A stretch of DNA of 64,000 nt, taken from contig JBLXFH010000001.1 in NCBI GenBank assembly GCA_048262255.1, positions 186,001 to 250,000 of the forward strand, given 5' to 3'. The stretch comes from JABMNT01 sp048262255 (GTDB taxonomy: Bacteria; Pseudomonadota; Alphaproteobacteria; Rhodospirillales; Casp-alpha2). Below the pieces are notes generated by a model, which saw only the letters and a list, made by a program, of their open reading frames with translations, searched no databases and was not told the origin of the DNA. Below, piece by piece: positions 34,115 to 43,064 of this stretch (the stretch's first letter is position 1; every line of letters starts with the position of its first letter). Made by a program: the position numbers and the translations under genes.

Positions 34115-36829
34115 TTAGGCAAAAGGAATATTGAAGGAGAAACGCGCGCCTCCTTCTTCGCTATTATCGGTCCATATTTCACCCCCGAAAAACGTAATGA
34201 TCTGGCGGCAGATCGCCAATCCCAGCCCGGTTCCCACAGGCATTTCGTTGGAACTGTGGCGAGTCTGGTGGAATTTCTCAAAAATGAAATCCCGATGCTC
34301 GGGCAATATGCCTTTGCCGTTGTCGGAAATACTTACAAGCAAACCGTTACCCTGTTTGCAGGCTGTCACCCGGATTGCGCCGCCGGGGTGCCTGCAAAAC
34401 TTGATCGCGTTCGACACAAGATTGATCACCACCTGAACCAGTTGGTCCCGGTCAGCCCGAACTTCGGGAATGTCCGGCTCCAGTTCAACAGTCAAATTGA
34501 TCCGCCCTTCCTTGACAAGACCGTCAACCGCGGAGAGAGCCTCCGCAACCGCTGATGCCGGATCGACATGGCTCATCGACCAGTCCATACGCCCGGCTTC
34601 CATTTTTGCCAGATCAAGAATCTGGTCAATCAGGCGCGTTAGGCGTTCGCTTTCCTTGGTAATAATACTGAGAAACTGCTGACGCTCCTGCAGCGTGGTT
34701 GCCTCTCCTTCCATCAATATTTCACTGAACGCCTTGATCGATGTCAGGGGGGTTCTGAGTTCGTGGGATATGGTCGACAGAAAATCATCCTTTAACGAAT
34801 CGAACTCCTTCAGGCGTTCGTTGGCCTGATGTAATTTTTGCGATGTTTCTTCCAGCTCTCTGGATTTCACTTCCAGCATCCGGCTGTATTCGATGACCTG
34901 GGTCGTTTCATCCAGAATTTGGTACACTTCATTCAGACTGACGTTTTCGCCCTTGATCATGGAACCGATGATAACGCGCGCCGTTGCCGAACCGATGGCC
35001 CCGGACAACAGGTTTTCCACATTGGCGAGCAGTTTGCTGTCGGCAATATCGTCGCCGTTCAAGGTAATGTTCTGATCTTCAGAAAAAGCCTGAAAACTTT
35101 TCTCGGCCCGTTCCGCCCCGACAAACCGCGCAACCAGATTTTGCAGAGACGATGTCGTAACCGAGCCCTGCCAGTAACGAGAGTCTTGCCGGTCAAGATT
35201 ACCGTCAAAGACATCAACAAAAAGCCCCGCCTGAATGCGTTCTATCGGGCTCAGTTTTCCCCACAGGGAAACGATCACATACCCCCCGATATTGGCGACC
35301 ATACTCCAGAACAAGGCATGTGACAGATTATCGAATCCGGTTAGGCCGAACAGGGCATAGGGTTTCAGAAATGCAATTCCAAACAGCCCGTTGCTGATAA
35401 AATCAAATGGCAGCCAGCCTGACTGGGCAAACGAAGGCAGCAAAAGCGTGTATAACCAAACAAGGAACCCAAGAGTAAGCCCTGTTAACGCACCGGTACT
35501 TGACCCCCCTTTCCAGAATATCCCTCCAATAATTGCCGGTGCAAACTGAGCCGAGGCCGCAAATGAAACAAGGCCAATGGTCACCAACGAATAGGATTCG
35601 CTGGCAATTCGGAAATATCCATAGCCAAGCAACAAGATAATCAGGATGCTCGCCCGACGGATTGTCAGGAGCAGAGCCGTCAAATCACCCCGATCGGTCA
35701 CATTCACCCAGTCCCAGCGCAAAAGGAGCGGCATGACCAGGTTGTTGCAAACCATCGTCGCCAAAGCAATCGACGCCACGATCACCATGGAAGTCGCGGC
35801 CGATAAGCCACCGATAAAAGCAAAAAGGGCAAGCTCTCCCTGACCAAAGTGAATGGGTAGGGTAAGGACGAACATATCCGCATCGCTGGATGTTCCGGCA
35901 AAGGCCAGCTTGCCACTAATCGCTATCGGCAAAACGAAAATATTGATGACCAGCAAATAGAGTGGAAAAAGCCAGGCCGCCGTTCGCAGGTAGTTTTCGT
36001 CTCTGTTTTCGACAGCGGTGATATAAAACTGACGGGGAAGGAATAGGATGGCGGCCATACTCAGGATGGTCATGGTGATCCATTGACCATAACCTTGATC
36101 GTTACTGACGACAAACAGGTCTGTCATCCCATAGGCCTGGGCCTTGTAAAACAGATCGGCAAACCCGTCAAAGACGCTGTAGGTAACAAAAAACCCGACC
36201 GCCAGAAAGGCAAACAGTTTGACCAGGGATTCAAATGCAATCGCCGCAACCAGACCTTCATGGTGTTCGCTGGACTCGATGTGGCGGGTCCCAAACAGGA
36301 TGGCAAACAATGCCAGCGCAATAGCCACGACAAGGGTCGTGTCAATCCCGAACGGATTGCCATAGGTCGGTATGTCCGGGTTCTGAAAACCGACCACCAG
36401 ATTAAAACTGGTCGCGATCGACTTCAGCTGCAGGGAAATATAAGGCATGGTCCCAATCACGGCGATAATTGTCACCAGTGACCCCAGGGCAAAATTCTTT
36501 CCGTAACGGGATGAGACAAAATCAGCAATTGAGGTGATGCGGTGGACCTTGCAGATACGAATGATCTTGGCGTGAAGCATGGACCAGACGACAAACACCA
36601 ACGTCGGTCCCAAATAGATGGGCAGAAAATCGAGGCCTGATTTTGCGGCCAGCCCGACGCTGCCATAAAAGGTCCATGATGTGCAGTAAACAGCAATCGA
36701 CAGTGTGTAGATGTAGGGATTGTTGGTCAGACTGCGCCCCTGCTCAGCCCGCTTTTCCCCAAAATAGGCAATCGCAAACAACAGCCCGAGATAGGCGAAG
36801 GAAACCCCGACAATCACCCCGCTCTGCAT
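34115..36829 (-). CDS. CrbS-like sodium:solute symporter-histidine kinase fusion
   Basis: A 904-residue sensor that fuses an N-terminal sodium:solute symporter (SSS) domain (about 1-515, some 13 hydrophobic helices) to a cytosolic kinase. A linker with a long coiled coil follows (about 620-680, EYSRMLEVKSRELEETSQKL). HisKA carries phosphoacceptor H689 (STISHELRTPLTSIKAF). HATPase_c has LVSNAIKF, DNGKGI and GTGLGLAI. No receiver is attached. This architecture matches CrbS, which controls acetate and short-chain acid use. A 1-bp TAATG overlap couples it to the upstream small membrane protein gene, and a single-domain response regulator lies 36 bp beyond that. Sensing of a short-chain carboxylate is likely but inferred. 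Confidence 0.88.
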   Translation of the reverse strand: MQSGVIVGVSFAYLGLLFAIAYFGEKRAEQGRSLTNNPYIYTLSIAVYCTSWTFYGSVGLAAKSGLDFLPIYLGPTLVFVVWSMLHAKIIRICKVHRITSIADFVSSRYGKNFALGSLVTIIAVIGTMPYISLQLKSIATSFNLVVGFQNPDIPTYGNPFGIDTTLVVAIALALFAILFGTRHIESSEHHEGLVAAIAFESLVKLFAFLAVGFFVTYSVFDGFADLFYKAQAYGMTDLFVVSNDQGYGQWITMTILSMAAILFLPRQFYITAVENRDENYLRTAAWLFPLYLLVINIFVLPIAISGKLAFAGTSSDADMFVLTLPIHFGQGELALFAFIGGLSAATSMVIVASIALATMVCNNLVMPLLLRWDWVNVTDRGDLTALLLTIRRASILIILLLGYGYFRIASESYSLVTIGLVSFAASAQFAPAIIGGIFWKGGSSTGALTGLTLGFLVWLYTLLLPSFAQSGWLPFDFISNGLFGIAFLKPYALFGLTGFDNLSHALFWSMVANIGGYVIVSLWGKLSPIERIQAGLFVDVFDGNLDRQDSRYWQGSVTTSSLQNLVARFVGAERAEKSFQAFSEDQNITLNGDDIADSKLLANVENLLSGAIGSATARVIIGSMIKGENVSLNEVYQILDETTQVIEYSRMLEVKSRELEETSQKLHQANERLKEFDSLKDDFLSTISHELRTPLTSIKAFSEILMEGEATTLQERQQFLSIITKESERLTRLIDQILDLAKMEAGRMDWSMSHVDPASAVAEALSAVDGLVKEGRINLTVELEPDIPEVRADRDQLVQVVINLVSNAIKFCRHPGGAIRVTACKQGNGLLVSISDNGKGILPEHRDFIFEKFHQTRHSSNEMPVGTGLGLAICRQIITFFGGEIWTDNSEEGGARFSFNIPFA

Positions 36830-37083
36830 TAGGGCGTCTCCGGGTCTGTTTTAGAGGTAACACCCGCGGGCGGTGTCTCTCCCGGGTCTGGCCGGCGACG
36901 GGAACCCAAGGCAACCGCAAAGATGATCAGCGCCCATACCCCGTATAAAACGATAAAGGACAGAGGAAATCCCATAACAAAATAGGGTTTGTCGAAAATC
37001 GACAGGATGGGTGGCAGCAGAATCAACACGCTGGCGCAAAATAGGGTAACCGACCACTCGTTCTTTCGTCCCGCTCTTCTCAT
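36829..37083 (-). CDS. Small two-helix membrane protein partner of the symporter-kinase
   Basis: An 84-residue protein with two hydrophobic helices (about 12-30 and 37-59, FVMGFPLSFIVLYGVWALIIFAVAL) and a proline/threonine-rich cytosolic tail. Small proteins of this layout (DUF4212/DUF485-like) are often encoded just before SSS-family acetate or solute permeases. The FxxGFPLSF block is similar to theirs. The stop overlaps the kinase start by 1 bp (TAATG). It probably associates with the symporter domain, as inferred from coupling. It has an ATG start at 37083. Confidence 0.75.
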   Translation of the reverse strand: MRRAGRKNEWSVTLFCASVLILLPPILSIFDKPYFVMGFPLSFIVLYGVWALIIFAVALGSRRRPDPGETPPAGVTSKTDPETP

Positions 37084-37119
37084 CTGTGTGCCGCGCCTTC
37101 TTTTCAGGCTGTTCCTGAG

Positions 37120-37506
37120 CTAGCTTTCCACTTTCCCGTGAGGGCTTATCAATTCGATCACCCGATCCACCAGTTCGCGGGTTGAAAAGGGTTTGGTGAT
37201 GTAATCATCAGCACCCAGGCCGAGCGCCCGCTGTTTGTCAGTATCACGGCTTTTCGCCGTCAGAATGATAACTTTCACATCCGACCAGGCCGGATTGTTT
37301 TTAATCGCTTCGCAAACCGAGAACCCATCCCGTTTGGGCAGCATAATATCCAGCAGGACCGCGTCCGGCTTTTCCTGCTCAATCTCGCGTATTGCACGTT
37401 CGCCATCTTCGGCCACACGCACGCGAATACCCGCCTTCTTCATGATAAATTGCAAGGATAGAACGATATTTGGCTCGTCCTCTGCCACCAGCACCGAATA
37501 TTCCAT
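37120..37506 (-). CDS. Single-domain response regulator
   Basis: A 128-residue CheY-like receiver without an output domain. The acidic pair is E9-D10 (VAEDEP), the phosphoacceptor D53 (VLLDIMLPKRDGF), the conserved T is in VIILTAKS and the lysine in YITKPFS. The ATG at 37506 has AGGGGA 9 nt upstream, preferred over an in-frame TTG at 37542. It lies 36 bp upstream of the small membrane protein and symporter-kinase genes on the same strand, so it is probably the kinase partner. Without an output domain it must pass the signal by protein contact or phosphotransfer. The HisKA-like region of the nearby PccR/ScfR-type regulator is a possible target, which is speculation. Confidence 0.9.
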   Translation of the reverse strand: MEYSVLVAEDEPNIVLSLQFIMKKAGIRVRVAEDGERAIREIEQEKPDAVLLDIMLPKRDGFSVCEAIKNNPAWSDVKVIILTAKSRDTDKQRALGLGADDYITKPFSTRELVDRVIELISPHGKVES

Positions 37507-37680
37507 CCCAGATGGTCCCCTAACGTTAACGCCGCCAGCCAATGTGGATTTTATTCCACTTGATTGACTGTTGTCATACCTTTTGCGGTGTTCACGGCGA
37601 GGATCATTAACAAGGATGGCATTTATAGGACGCCCTGGAGAATTCGATCTCCGCAGACGTTCATTTATTATTTTTACGCG

Positions 37681-38403
37681 TCAAATGGCCAAATATTCGT
37701 GCCGAAGGTCCTCATTATCAAGTACATCTTGCGCCGTACCGCTAAAGGCTACCTGCCCCATATCGATAATGAGCGCGGTATCCGCCAGTTGCAAGGCAGC
37801 GACTGCATTTTGTTCAACAATGATTGTGGTGATACCAAGTTCCTTAACACCCATCAGGATTCTTTCGATCTCCTGGACGATAACCGGTGCCAGACCTTCA
37901 TAAGGTTCATCAAGGAACAACAGCTTGATATCACGCGCCAAGGCCCGTGCGACGGCGAGCATTTGCTGCTCGCCGCCAGACATGGTGACCGCATCCTGTT
38001 TCCGGCGCTCTGCAAGACGGGGAAAGTGCTCATAAATGCGCTCTATTTCCCAGCCTTTTGGTTCTTCGACCTGCGCCAGAATCAGGTTCTCCTCGACGGT
38101 CAACCCCCCAATGATACGACGATCCTCCGGTACCAGTTGAATCCCGGCCTGTGAAGCCTGATAAGCCTTCATCGTGTGGATCGGTTGGCCCTGTAGATAA
38201 AACTCTCCACTTTTCAAAACGGGGTCATCAACCCGTGCAAGTGTCCTGAGGGTCGACGTTTTACCGGCCCCGTTACGACCCAGCAAAGCCAGGATTTCGC
38301 CTTCCTGCACATCGAATGAAATGCCCTGAACAATATAAGATTCGCCGTAATAGGCGTGAATATCCCGTACACTGAAGAACGGTTCTTTAGCGGATGTGTT
38401 CAT
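37681..38403 (-). CDS. livF: Branched-chain amino acid/amide-type ABC transporter ATPase (LivF-like)
   Basis: A 240-residue ATPase of the HAAT importer family. Walker A is GRNGAGKTST, the signature MSGGEQQMLAVARAL and Walker B LLFLDEPYEGLAP. The LivF-typical VPEDRRIIGGLTVEENL is present. It overlaps livG by 4 bp on the minus strand. It is the last gene of the SBP-livH-livM-livG-livF operon. The substrate is unknown. Because of the neighbouring CrbS-like sensor and PccR/ScfR-type regulator, a short-chain acid or amide is possible. Confidence 0.9.
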   Translation of the reverse strand: MNTSAKEPFFSVRDIHAYYGESYIVQGISFDVQEGEILALLGRNGAGKTSTLRTLARVDDPVLKSGEFYLQGQPIHTMKAYQASQAGIQLVPEDRRIIGGLTVEENLILAQVEEPKGWEIERIYEHFPRLAERRKQDAVTMSGGEQQMLAVARALARDIKLLFLDEPYEGLAPVIVQEIERILMGVKELGITTIIVEQNAVAALQLADTALIIDMGQVAFSGTAQDVLDNEDLRHEYLAI

Positions 38404-39161
38404 TCGTGTGCGCTCCCCAGATAGGCTTCCTTGACCAAAGGATTTTGGCGGACCTCGTCAGGCAACCCATCGGCGATAATCATCCCACGCGCCAGCACAC
38501 TGACCTTGTCTGCGAGACTGAAAACGACGTGCATATCATGTTCGATGATGACTTTGGTCATACCGCGTTCTTTGATCTTTTGTAACAAATCGATTGTTTG
38601 ATTGGTGTCATGCCGGGCCATGCCAGCTGTCGGCTCATCCAGCAACAGCAATCGCGGATGCAAAATCAAACACATACTCAATTCAAGCCGACGCTTGTCA
38701 CCACGTGAGAGACTGCCTGATTCCTGGTGCATTTTCTCCTTGAGCCCCACATCTTCCAGCGTGCTCATGGCTTCATCGCGAATTTCATTCTGACTGCGCA
38801 TTGCCAGATGCGGGTTGAATTTGAACGCCCCGTCGCGTCTCGACAGAGCCGGCAGCATGACATTATCAAGCAGCGACAGGTCCTGAAAAATTTCAGGGGT
38901 CTGAAACACGCGGGCGACACCAATCTGGGCAATTTCATGCGGTTTTTTTCCAGTCAGTTCCTGACCGTCAAAAGTCACCTTGCCGGAATCCGGCGTCAGC
39001 CTGCCGACGCAAACATTGAGAAGTGTCGATTTACCGGCACCGTTTGGCCCGATGATGGCATGTGTCTTGCCTTCTTCCACCTGCAAATTGACATCGGCCA
39101 ACGCCCGCAATCCGCCGAAACTTTTCTGGATATCATCCAAATGAAGGACCAGGTTTTCCAT
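38400..39161 (-). CDS. livG: Branched-chain amino acid/amide-type ABC transporter ATPase (LivG/UrtD-like)
   Basis: A 253-residue ATPase with Walker A GPNGAGKSTLL, Walker B LLLLDEPTAGMARHDT and the VARVFQTPEIFQDLSLLDNV Q-loop region. The ABC signature reads LSRGDKRRLELSM instead of the canonical LSGGQ. A related departure is known in urea-type UrtD proteins (LSHGQK). The ATG at 39161 is 10 bp from livM. It overlaps livF by 4 bp (ATGA). Confidence 0.9.
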   Translation of the reverse strand: MENLVLHLDDIQKSFGGLRALADVNLQVEEGKTHAIIGPNGAGKSTLLNVCVGRLTPDSGKVTFDGQELTGKKPHEIAQIGVARVFQTPEIFQDLSLLDNVMLPALSRRDGAFKFNPHLAMRSQNEIRDEAMSTLEDVGLKEKMHQESGSLSRGDKRRLELSMCLILHPRLLLLDEPTAGMARHDTNQTIDLLQKIKERGMTKVIIEHDMHVVFSLADKVSVLARGMIIADGLPDEVRQNPLVKEAYLGSAHE

Positions 39162-39170
39162 GATCAGCCG

Positions 39171-40313
39171 TTACTCCGTGGGTTTATTTGGGTTCGAAGG
39201 TGAGGCGTTCCCGGATATTCGGCTCCGAACGAAATTCACCAGATGCTGAATGCCTTCAACGATTCCGCCGGGCAGGAAGATAACGACAATCACAAACAGC
39301 AAACCAAGGGTCAAATGCCAACCGCCGCCGACAAACAAGCCGACAACCTGTACAACAACACCTTCAATGCCATCGGGCAGGAACGAAAACACATCATGCA
39401 GCACGTTGTTGTTGAAGGATGAAAAAATGTTTTCAAAATATTTGATCAGTCCGGCGCCCAGGATCGGTCCGACCAGCGTACCAACACCGCCGAGGATGGT
39501 CATCAGGACAACTTCCCCCGATGCGGTCCACTGCATGCGCTCGGCACCCGCCAGAGGGTCTGTTACGGCAAGCAATGAGCCTGCCAGACCTGCGTACATG
39601 CCTGAAATGATAAACGCCGCCAGCATATAGGGGCGGGTGTTCAACCCGGTATAATTCATCCGGTTTTGATTGGTTTTAATACCCCTCAACATCAAGCCGA
39701 AAGGCGAACGGAAAATACGCAGCGAGATAAAGAAACATAATATCAACAACACCGCACAGAAATAGAAGCCCGGATAACCGCTCATCTGCAAACCGAACAA
39801 CTCTGTCGACGGCAATCCGGCTTCCGGGGTCTTGTACATGGCATCAATTATGCGCGGATCATCGCTGGTTAACTGAAGGCCTGTTTCCCCGTTGGTTATG
39901 GGGGTCAGGACGGAATAGGCCATGTTATAGGACATCTGGGCAAAGGCGAGAGTCAGGATTGAGAAGTAAATCCCCGACCGGCGCAGGCTGATATAGCCGA
40001 TGAGAAGCGCCAGCAATCCAGCGAACAGGACTCCGAAAAGAACAGCCGGAATCACGTTCATCGTCAAAAGCTTGAAAGACCAGACGGCGGCGTAGGAACC
40101 AACACCCAGGAAAGCCGCATGCCCGAAGGACAGATAGCCGGTCAGACCGAACAGGATGTTGAAGCCGATGGCAAAAATCCCGTAGATGGCAAACTTTTGC
40201 AGGAGATCCGGATAAGCGGCACCAAACGGCGCCAACCAAACCGGCATGAGCAGGACAACTGCAGCAAACAGCAGCATGAAGAGATTGTCATTTATGTTTA
40301 ATTTATCAGTCAT
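39171..40313 (-). CDS. livM: Branched-chain amino acid/amide-type ABC permease (LivM-like)
   Basis: A 380-residue inner-membrane permease with about ten hydrophobic helices. Family blocks are AIYGIFAIGFNILFGLTGYLSFGHAAFLGVGSYAA, LRRSGIYFSILTLAFAQM, FGLMLRGIKTNQNRMNYTGLNT, AGLAGSLLAVTDPLAGAERMQWTASGEVVLMTILGGVGTLVGPILGAG and a C-terminal LGLLFVIVVIFLPGGIVEGI. A central insertion (about 150-190, SDDPRIIDAMYKTPEAG) faces the membrane exterior. It starts 1 bp after livH, showing tight coupling. Confidence 0.92.
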   Translation of the reverse strand: MTDKLNINDNLFMLLFAAVVLLMPVWLAPFGAAYPDLLQKFAIYGIFAIGFNILFGLTGYLSFGHAAFLGVGSYAAVWSFKLLTMNVIPAVLFGVLFAGLLALLIGYISLRRSGIYFSILTLAFAQMSYNMAYSVLTPITNGETGLQLTSDDPRIIDAMYKTPEAGLPSTELFGLQMSGYPGFYFCAVLLILCFFISLRIFRSPFGLMLRGIKTNQNRMNYTGLNTRPYMLAAFIISGMYAGLAGSLLAVTDPLAGAERMQWTASGEVVLMTILGGVGTLVGPILGAGLIKYFENIFSSFNNNVLHDVFSFLPDGIEGVVVQVVGLFVGGGWHLTLGLLFVIVVIFLPGGIVEGIQHLVNFVRSRISGNASPSNPNKPTE

Positions 40314-40314
40314 T

Positions 40315-41331
40315 TTAATCTTCCATGACGCCTTTGCGACCCATCAGGCCACGTGGCCGCACCAGCAGAATAACCACGGCAACCAGATAAATAATAATTT
40401 GATCGATACCGGGAATGATTTGTTTGACTTCATTCATGGATGCGAACGACTGGACGATGCCAAGAAGGAACCCCGCCGTAACAGCGCCCCCCAAAGACCC
40501 CATGCCCCCAACAACCACAACAACAAACGAAAGGACAAGAAAATCCATGCCCATGTGGTAATCCGGCGGCAAGATCGGCGTGTACATCACGCCGGCAACA
40601 CCGGCAACAACAGCGGCAATCGCAAAGACAATGGTAAAGCGCCGTTCGATATTGATCCCCAGCAGACCAACGGTTTCCCGGTCCCGCATACCGGCGCGAA
40701 CAACCATGCCGTAGGTCGTGAATTGCAGGAAGGCAAAAACAGCAAAAATAAGAACCCCTGAAAACAGAATATAAACCAGACGCCACCAGGGATAGACCAG
40801 AGACGTGCCAAGCCCCAGCAGCTCGCCTAAATCGGCACTTCCCGCCAACACCTCAGGTGCCGGTTGCGGAATTGGGTTGGCGCCAAAGGTGGCTTTAACG
40901 AGTTCCTGAAGAACAATGGCCAAACCAAAAGTTACGAGAATCTGGTCGGAATGGGCGCGTTTGTAAAAATGGCGGATCAGCCCACGCTCCATGGCGTAGC
41001 CAATCAAAAGCATGACTGGAATTGTCAGGAGTATAGACAAAGGAACCGCATAATCGATCAACTGGGTTCCCGTCTCGCCAAACCAGATTTCCAGATAGGG
41101 TTGCTCCTTGTAAGCCGCAAACAAGGTGACGGATTCGTCTTTAACCTTAACGGAAAGGGTCAACAATTTGTTGAAGGAGACGGCACAGAACGCGCCCAGC
41201 ATGAACAAGGCACCATGCGCAAAATTAACGATGCCCAAAGTCCCGAAAACCAACGTCAAGCCCAATGCGATCAACGCATAGGCAGCACCTTTATCAATTC
41301 CATTGAGTATCTGAAGAACTATTGCATCCAT
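40315..41331 (-). CDS. livH: Branched-chain amino acid/amide-type ABC permease (LivH-like)
   Basis: A 338-residue inner-membrane permease. The N-terminus is LQILNGIDKGAAYALIALGLTLVFGTLGIVNFAHGALFMLGAFCAV, a LivH hallmark. A polar insertion follows (about 60-85, VKVKDESVTLFAAYKEQPYLEIWFGETG). The core has GYAMERGLIRHFYKRAHSDQILVTFGLAIVLQELVKATFG, MRDRETVGLLGINIERRFTIVFAIAAVVAGVAGVMYTP and LVLSFVVVVVGGMGSLGGAVTAGFLLG. It begins 108 bp after the binding-protein gene, behind a strong terminator-like hairpin. Confidence 0.92.
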   Translation of the reverse strand: MDAIVLQILNGIDKGAAYALIALGLTLVFGTLGIVNFAHGALFMLGAFCAVSFNKLLTLSVKVKDESVTLFAAYKEQPYLEIWFGETGTQLIDYAVPLSILLTIPVMLLIGYAMERGLIRHFYKRAHSDQILVTFGLAIVLQELVKATFGANPIPQPAPEVLAGSADLGELLGLGTSLVYPWWRLVYILFSGVLIFAVFAFLQFTTYGMVVRAGMRDRETVGLLGINIERRFTIVFAIAAVVAGVAGVMYTPILPPDYHMGMDFLVLSFVVVVVGGMGSLGGAVTAGFLLGIVQSFASMNEVKQIIPGIDQIIIYLVAVVILLVRPRGLMGRKGVMED

Positions 41332-41384
41332 CGCCGTCCACCATTGACGCCCCTTGAATTGTATTCACAGGAGCAAATTATATA

Positions 41385-41425
41385 GTCAAAAAATTAAGGC
41401 AGGCGGCCATTTCAGGCCACCTGCC
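41385..41425 (-). terminator. Rho-independent terminator/attenuator between the SBP gene and livH
   Basis: On the minus strand GGCAGGTGGCC pairs with GGCCGCCTGCC (11 bp with one wobble, loop TGAAAT) and is followed by TTAATTTTTTG. It begins 14 bp after the stop of the binding-protein gene, so it likely ends most SBP transcripts and lets part through to livHMGF. Confidence 0.82.
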
Positions 41426-41439
41426 CTAGGGAAGAACGA

Positions 41440-42783
41440 TTAGACCTTGTATGGACCTAATTCACCACCGAAAATTTTCCAGTCATACTCGACCTGGCTA
41501 CGAGGCGTTACTTCAACGACTTCCAGCAAGTCAAACTGAGAGCTTGGTGCTTCTTTTCCGCGCACAACCAGAACATCTTTAAAGCACTGGTGATCCTCAG
41601 CACGGTATTCCGTTGCACCATTGCCCATTCCATCAAACTTGAAGCCTTCAAGCGACTTGATAACTTCTGGCGGATAGAATGTGCCAGCCATTTCACAGGC
41701 ATTGGCATACAGGAGTGTCTGCACGTAGCAGGTGTGAGCGGCCATGGACGGCGGGTTGCCATATTCAGCACCGAAGGATTTCACAAATGCCTGTGAGCCT
41801 TCATCCTGAAGCGACCAGTTCCAGTTTGTGGAACCAAGGATACCTTTGATGTTTTCGCCAGCGCCCTGAGCCATCAAACGTGAGAACAGCGGCACAACGA
41901 TTTCGAAGTTTTTGCCGTTCACCTGCTTGTCACGCAGTCCAAACTGAACCGCCTGGGTCAGAGAGTTGATCATATCCTTGCCATAGTGGTTCAGGATCAA
42001 CACATCGGCGCCGGAGTTGAGAACCGGGGTGATGTACTGTGAGAAATCGCCAGCGCCAACCGGGGTCTTGACTGCGGAAACCGTTTCCCAGCCCATCTCC
42101 TCAGTGAATTTGCGCATGGATTCTTCTTGCGTCCAACCCCAGGTGTAATCCGCCGTCAGGTGATAAGCGCGACGCTCTGTGCCATATTCCTTTTTAAGCA
42201 CGGGGCCGAGTGCAGCACCGGACATATAGGCGTTGAAGAAGTGACGGAAACCATAACGGCGTTTGTCTTTACCCGTTGTGTCGTTGGAGTGCGTCAGACC
42301 AGCCATGAAGATAATGCCGGATTCCTGGCACAGGCCCTGCACAGCAACCGCCACACCGGAAGAAGAACCGCCGGTGATCATCAAGGCGCCGTCTTTTTCG
42401 ATCATCCGTTTGGCCGATGCGCGCGCCGCATCGGATTTGGTCTGCGTGTCACCTGTCGTGTATACGACTTTCTTGCCAAGGATACCGTTCCCTTTAAGAT
42501 TTGATGGCTTGAATGTATTCATCATTCCGCCGTCGCCTTCACCGTTCAGGTGCTTGACGGCCAGTTTGTAGGCGCGCAACTCATCAGCGCCCTCATCTGC
42601 ATAAGGCCCCGTTTGCGGGACGTTGAAGCCCAGCGTCACTTCGGCTTTGCTGCCTGGATCATTGCGGAAAGAGTCTGCCCAGGCATTGCGGTTGAAGAAT
42701 AATGGAGACGCACCCAGTGTCGCTGCACCAGCCGCACCAAGTTTGAGAACTTGACGACGGCCAAGTTTATTAAAGTCGGTCAT
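41440..42783 (-). CDS. HAAT-type ABC substrate-binding protein with Tat signal
   Basis: A 447-residue periplasmic binding protein of the leucine/amide/urea family. The N-terminus carries a twin-arginine signal (GRRQVLKLGAAGAATLGASPLFF), so it is exported folded. The mature Periplasmic_binding_6-like fold begins VTLGFNVPQTGPYADEGADEL. It contains the GGSSSGVAVAVQGLCQESGIIFMAG block, ADYTWGWTQEES and DVLILNHYGKDMINSLTQ. The length is greater than LivK (about 370) and closer to amide or urea binders. The ATG at 42783 faces the regulator gene 43065 across 281 bp. The ligand is unknown; short-chain amides, urea or carboxylates are options suggested by family and neighbours. Confidence 0.88.
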   Translation of the reverse strand: MTDFNKLGRRQVLKLGAAGAATLGASPLFFNRNAWADSFRNDPGSKAEVTLGFNVPQTGPYADEGADELRAYKLAVKHLNGEGDGGMMNTFKPSNLKGNGILGKKVVYTTGDTQTKSDAARASAKRMIEKDGALMITGGSSSGVAVAVQGLCQESGIIFMAGLTHSNDTTGKDKRRYGFRHFFNAYMSGAALGPVLKKEYGTERRAYHLTADYTWGWTQEESMRKFTEEMGWETVSAVKTPVGAGDFSQYITPVLNSGADVLILNHYGKDMINSLTQAVQFGLRDKQVNGKNFEIVVPLFSRLMAQGAGENIKGILGSTNWNWSLQDEGSQAFVKSFGAEYGNPPSMAAHTCYVQTLLYANACEMAGTFYPPEVIKSLEGFKFDGMGNGATEYRAEDHQCFKDVLVVRGKEAPSSQFDLLEVVEVTPRSQVEYDWKIFGGELGPYKV

Positions 42784-42962
42784 GATTTATTTCCCTGTTT
42801 AAACGTGACGACCGAAGCCGCCAGCCAGTTAACCTAAAGCCGATTTTCGAAGGCCCTGTTCGATATGCCGACAGGAAATCCAATCATGGAAAGCCCGCCA
42901 TATTGATGTAAAAACTTCACACAACTGACAGAATTAGCAATAACATATTGATTTAGCGCACA

Positions 42963-43021
42963 TTTTATTGTAAAAATGAAAAGTAAAATTTTGTAAATAT
43001 GTAAATTTTGTAAAATACAAA
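42963..43021. promoter_or_regulatory. AT-rich array of TTTTGTAAA repeats upstream of the regulator gene
   Basis: TTTTGTAAA occurs at 42989-42997 and 43006-43014 (17 bp apart), with related TATTGTAAAAA upstream (42966-42976), ATGTAAA between the copies and a TACAAAG end. The array sits 44-100 bp before the start of the PccR/ScfR-type regulator and in the divergent promoter of the SBP operon. PccR-type regulators are known to bind TTTGCAAA-like direct repeats. This array differs by T for C, so it is a candidate autoregulatory site. Confidence 0.5.
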
Positions 43022-43064
43022 GATTCGGGCAAGATGTCTCTTAATTACGAATAAGGGTGGGATC

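Noticed and set aside
37507..37680. Possible gene between the response regulator and livF
   Set aside because: It is only 174 bp with no open frame of coding character. A strong terminator is not visible either.
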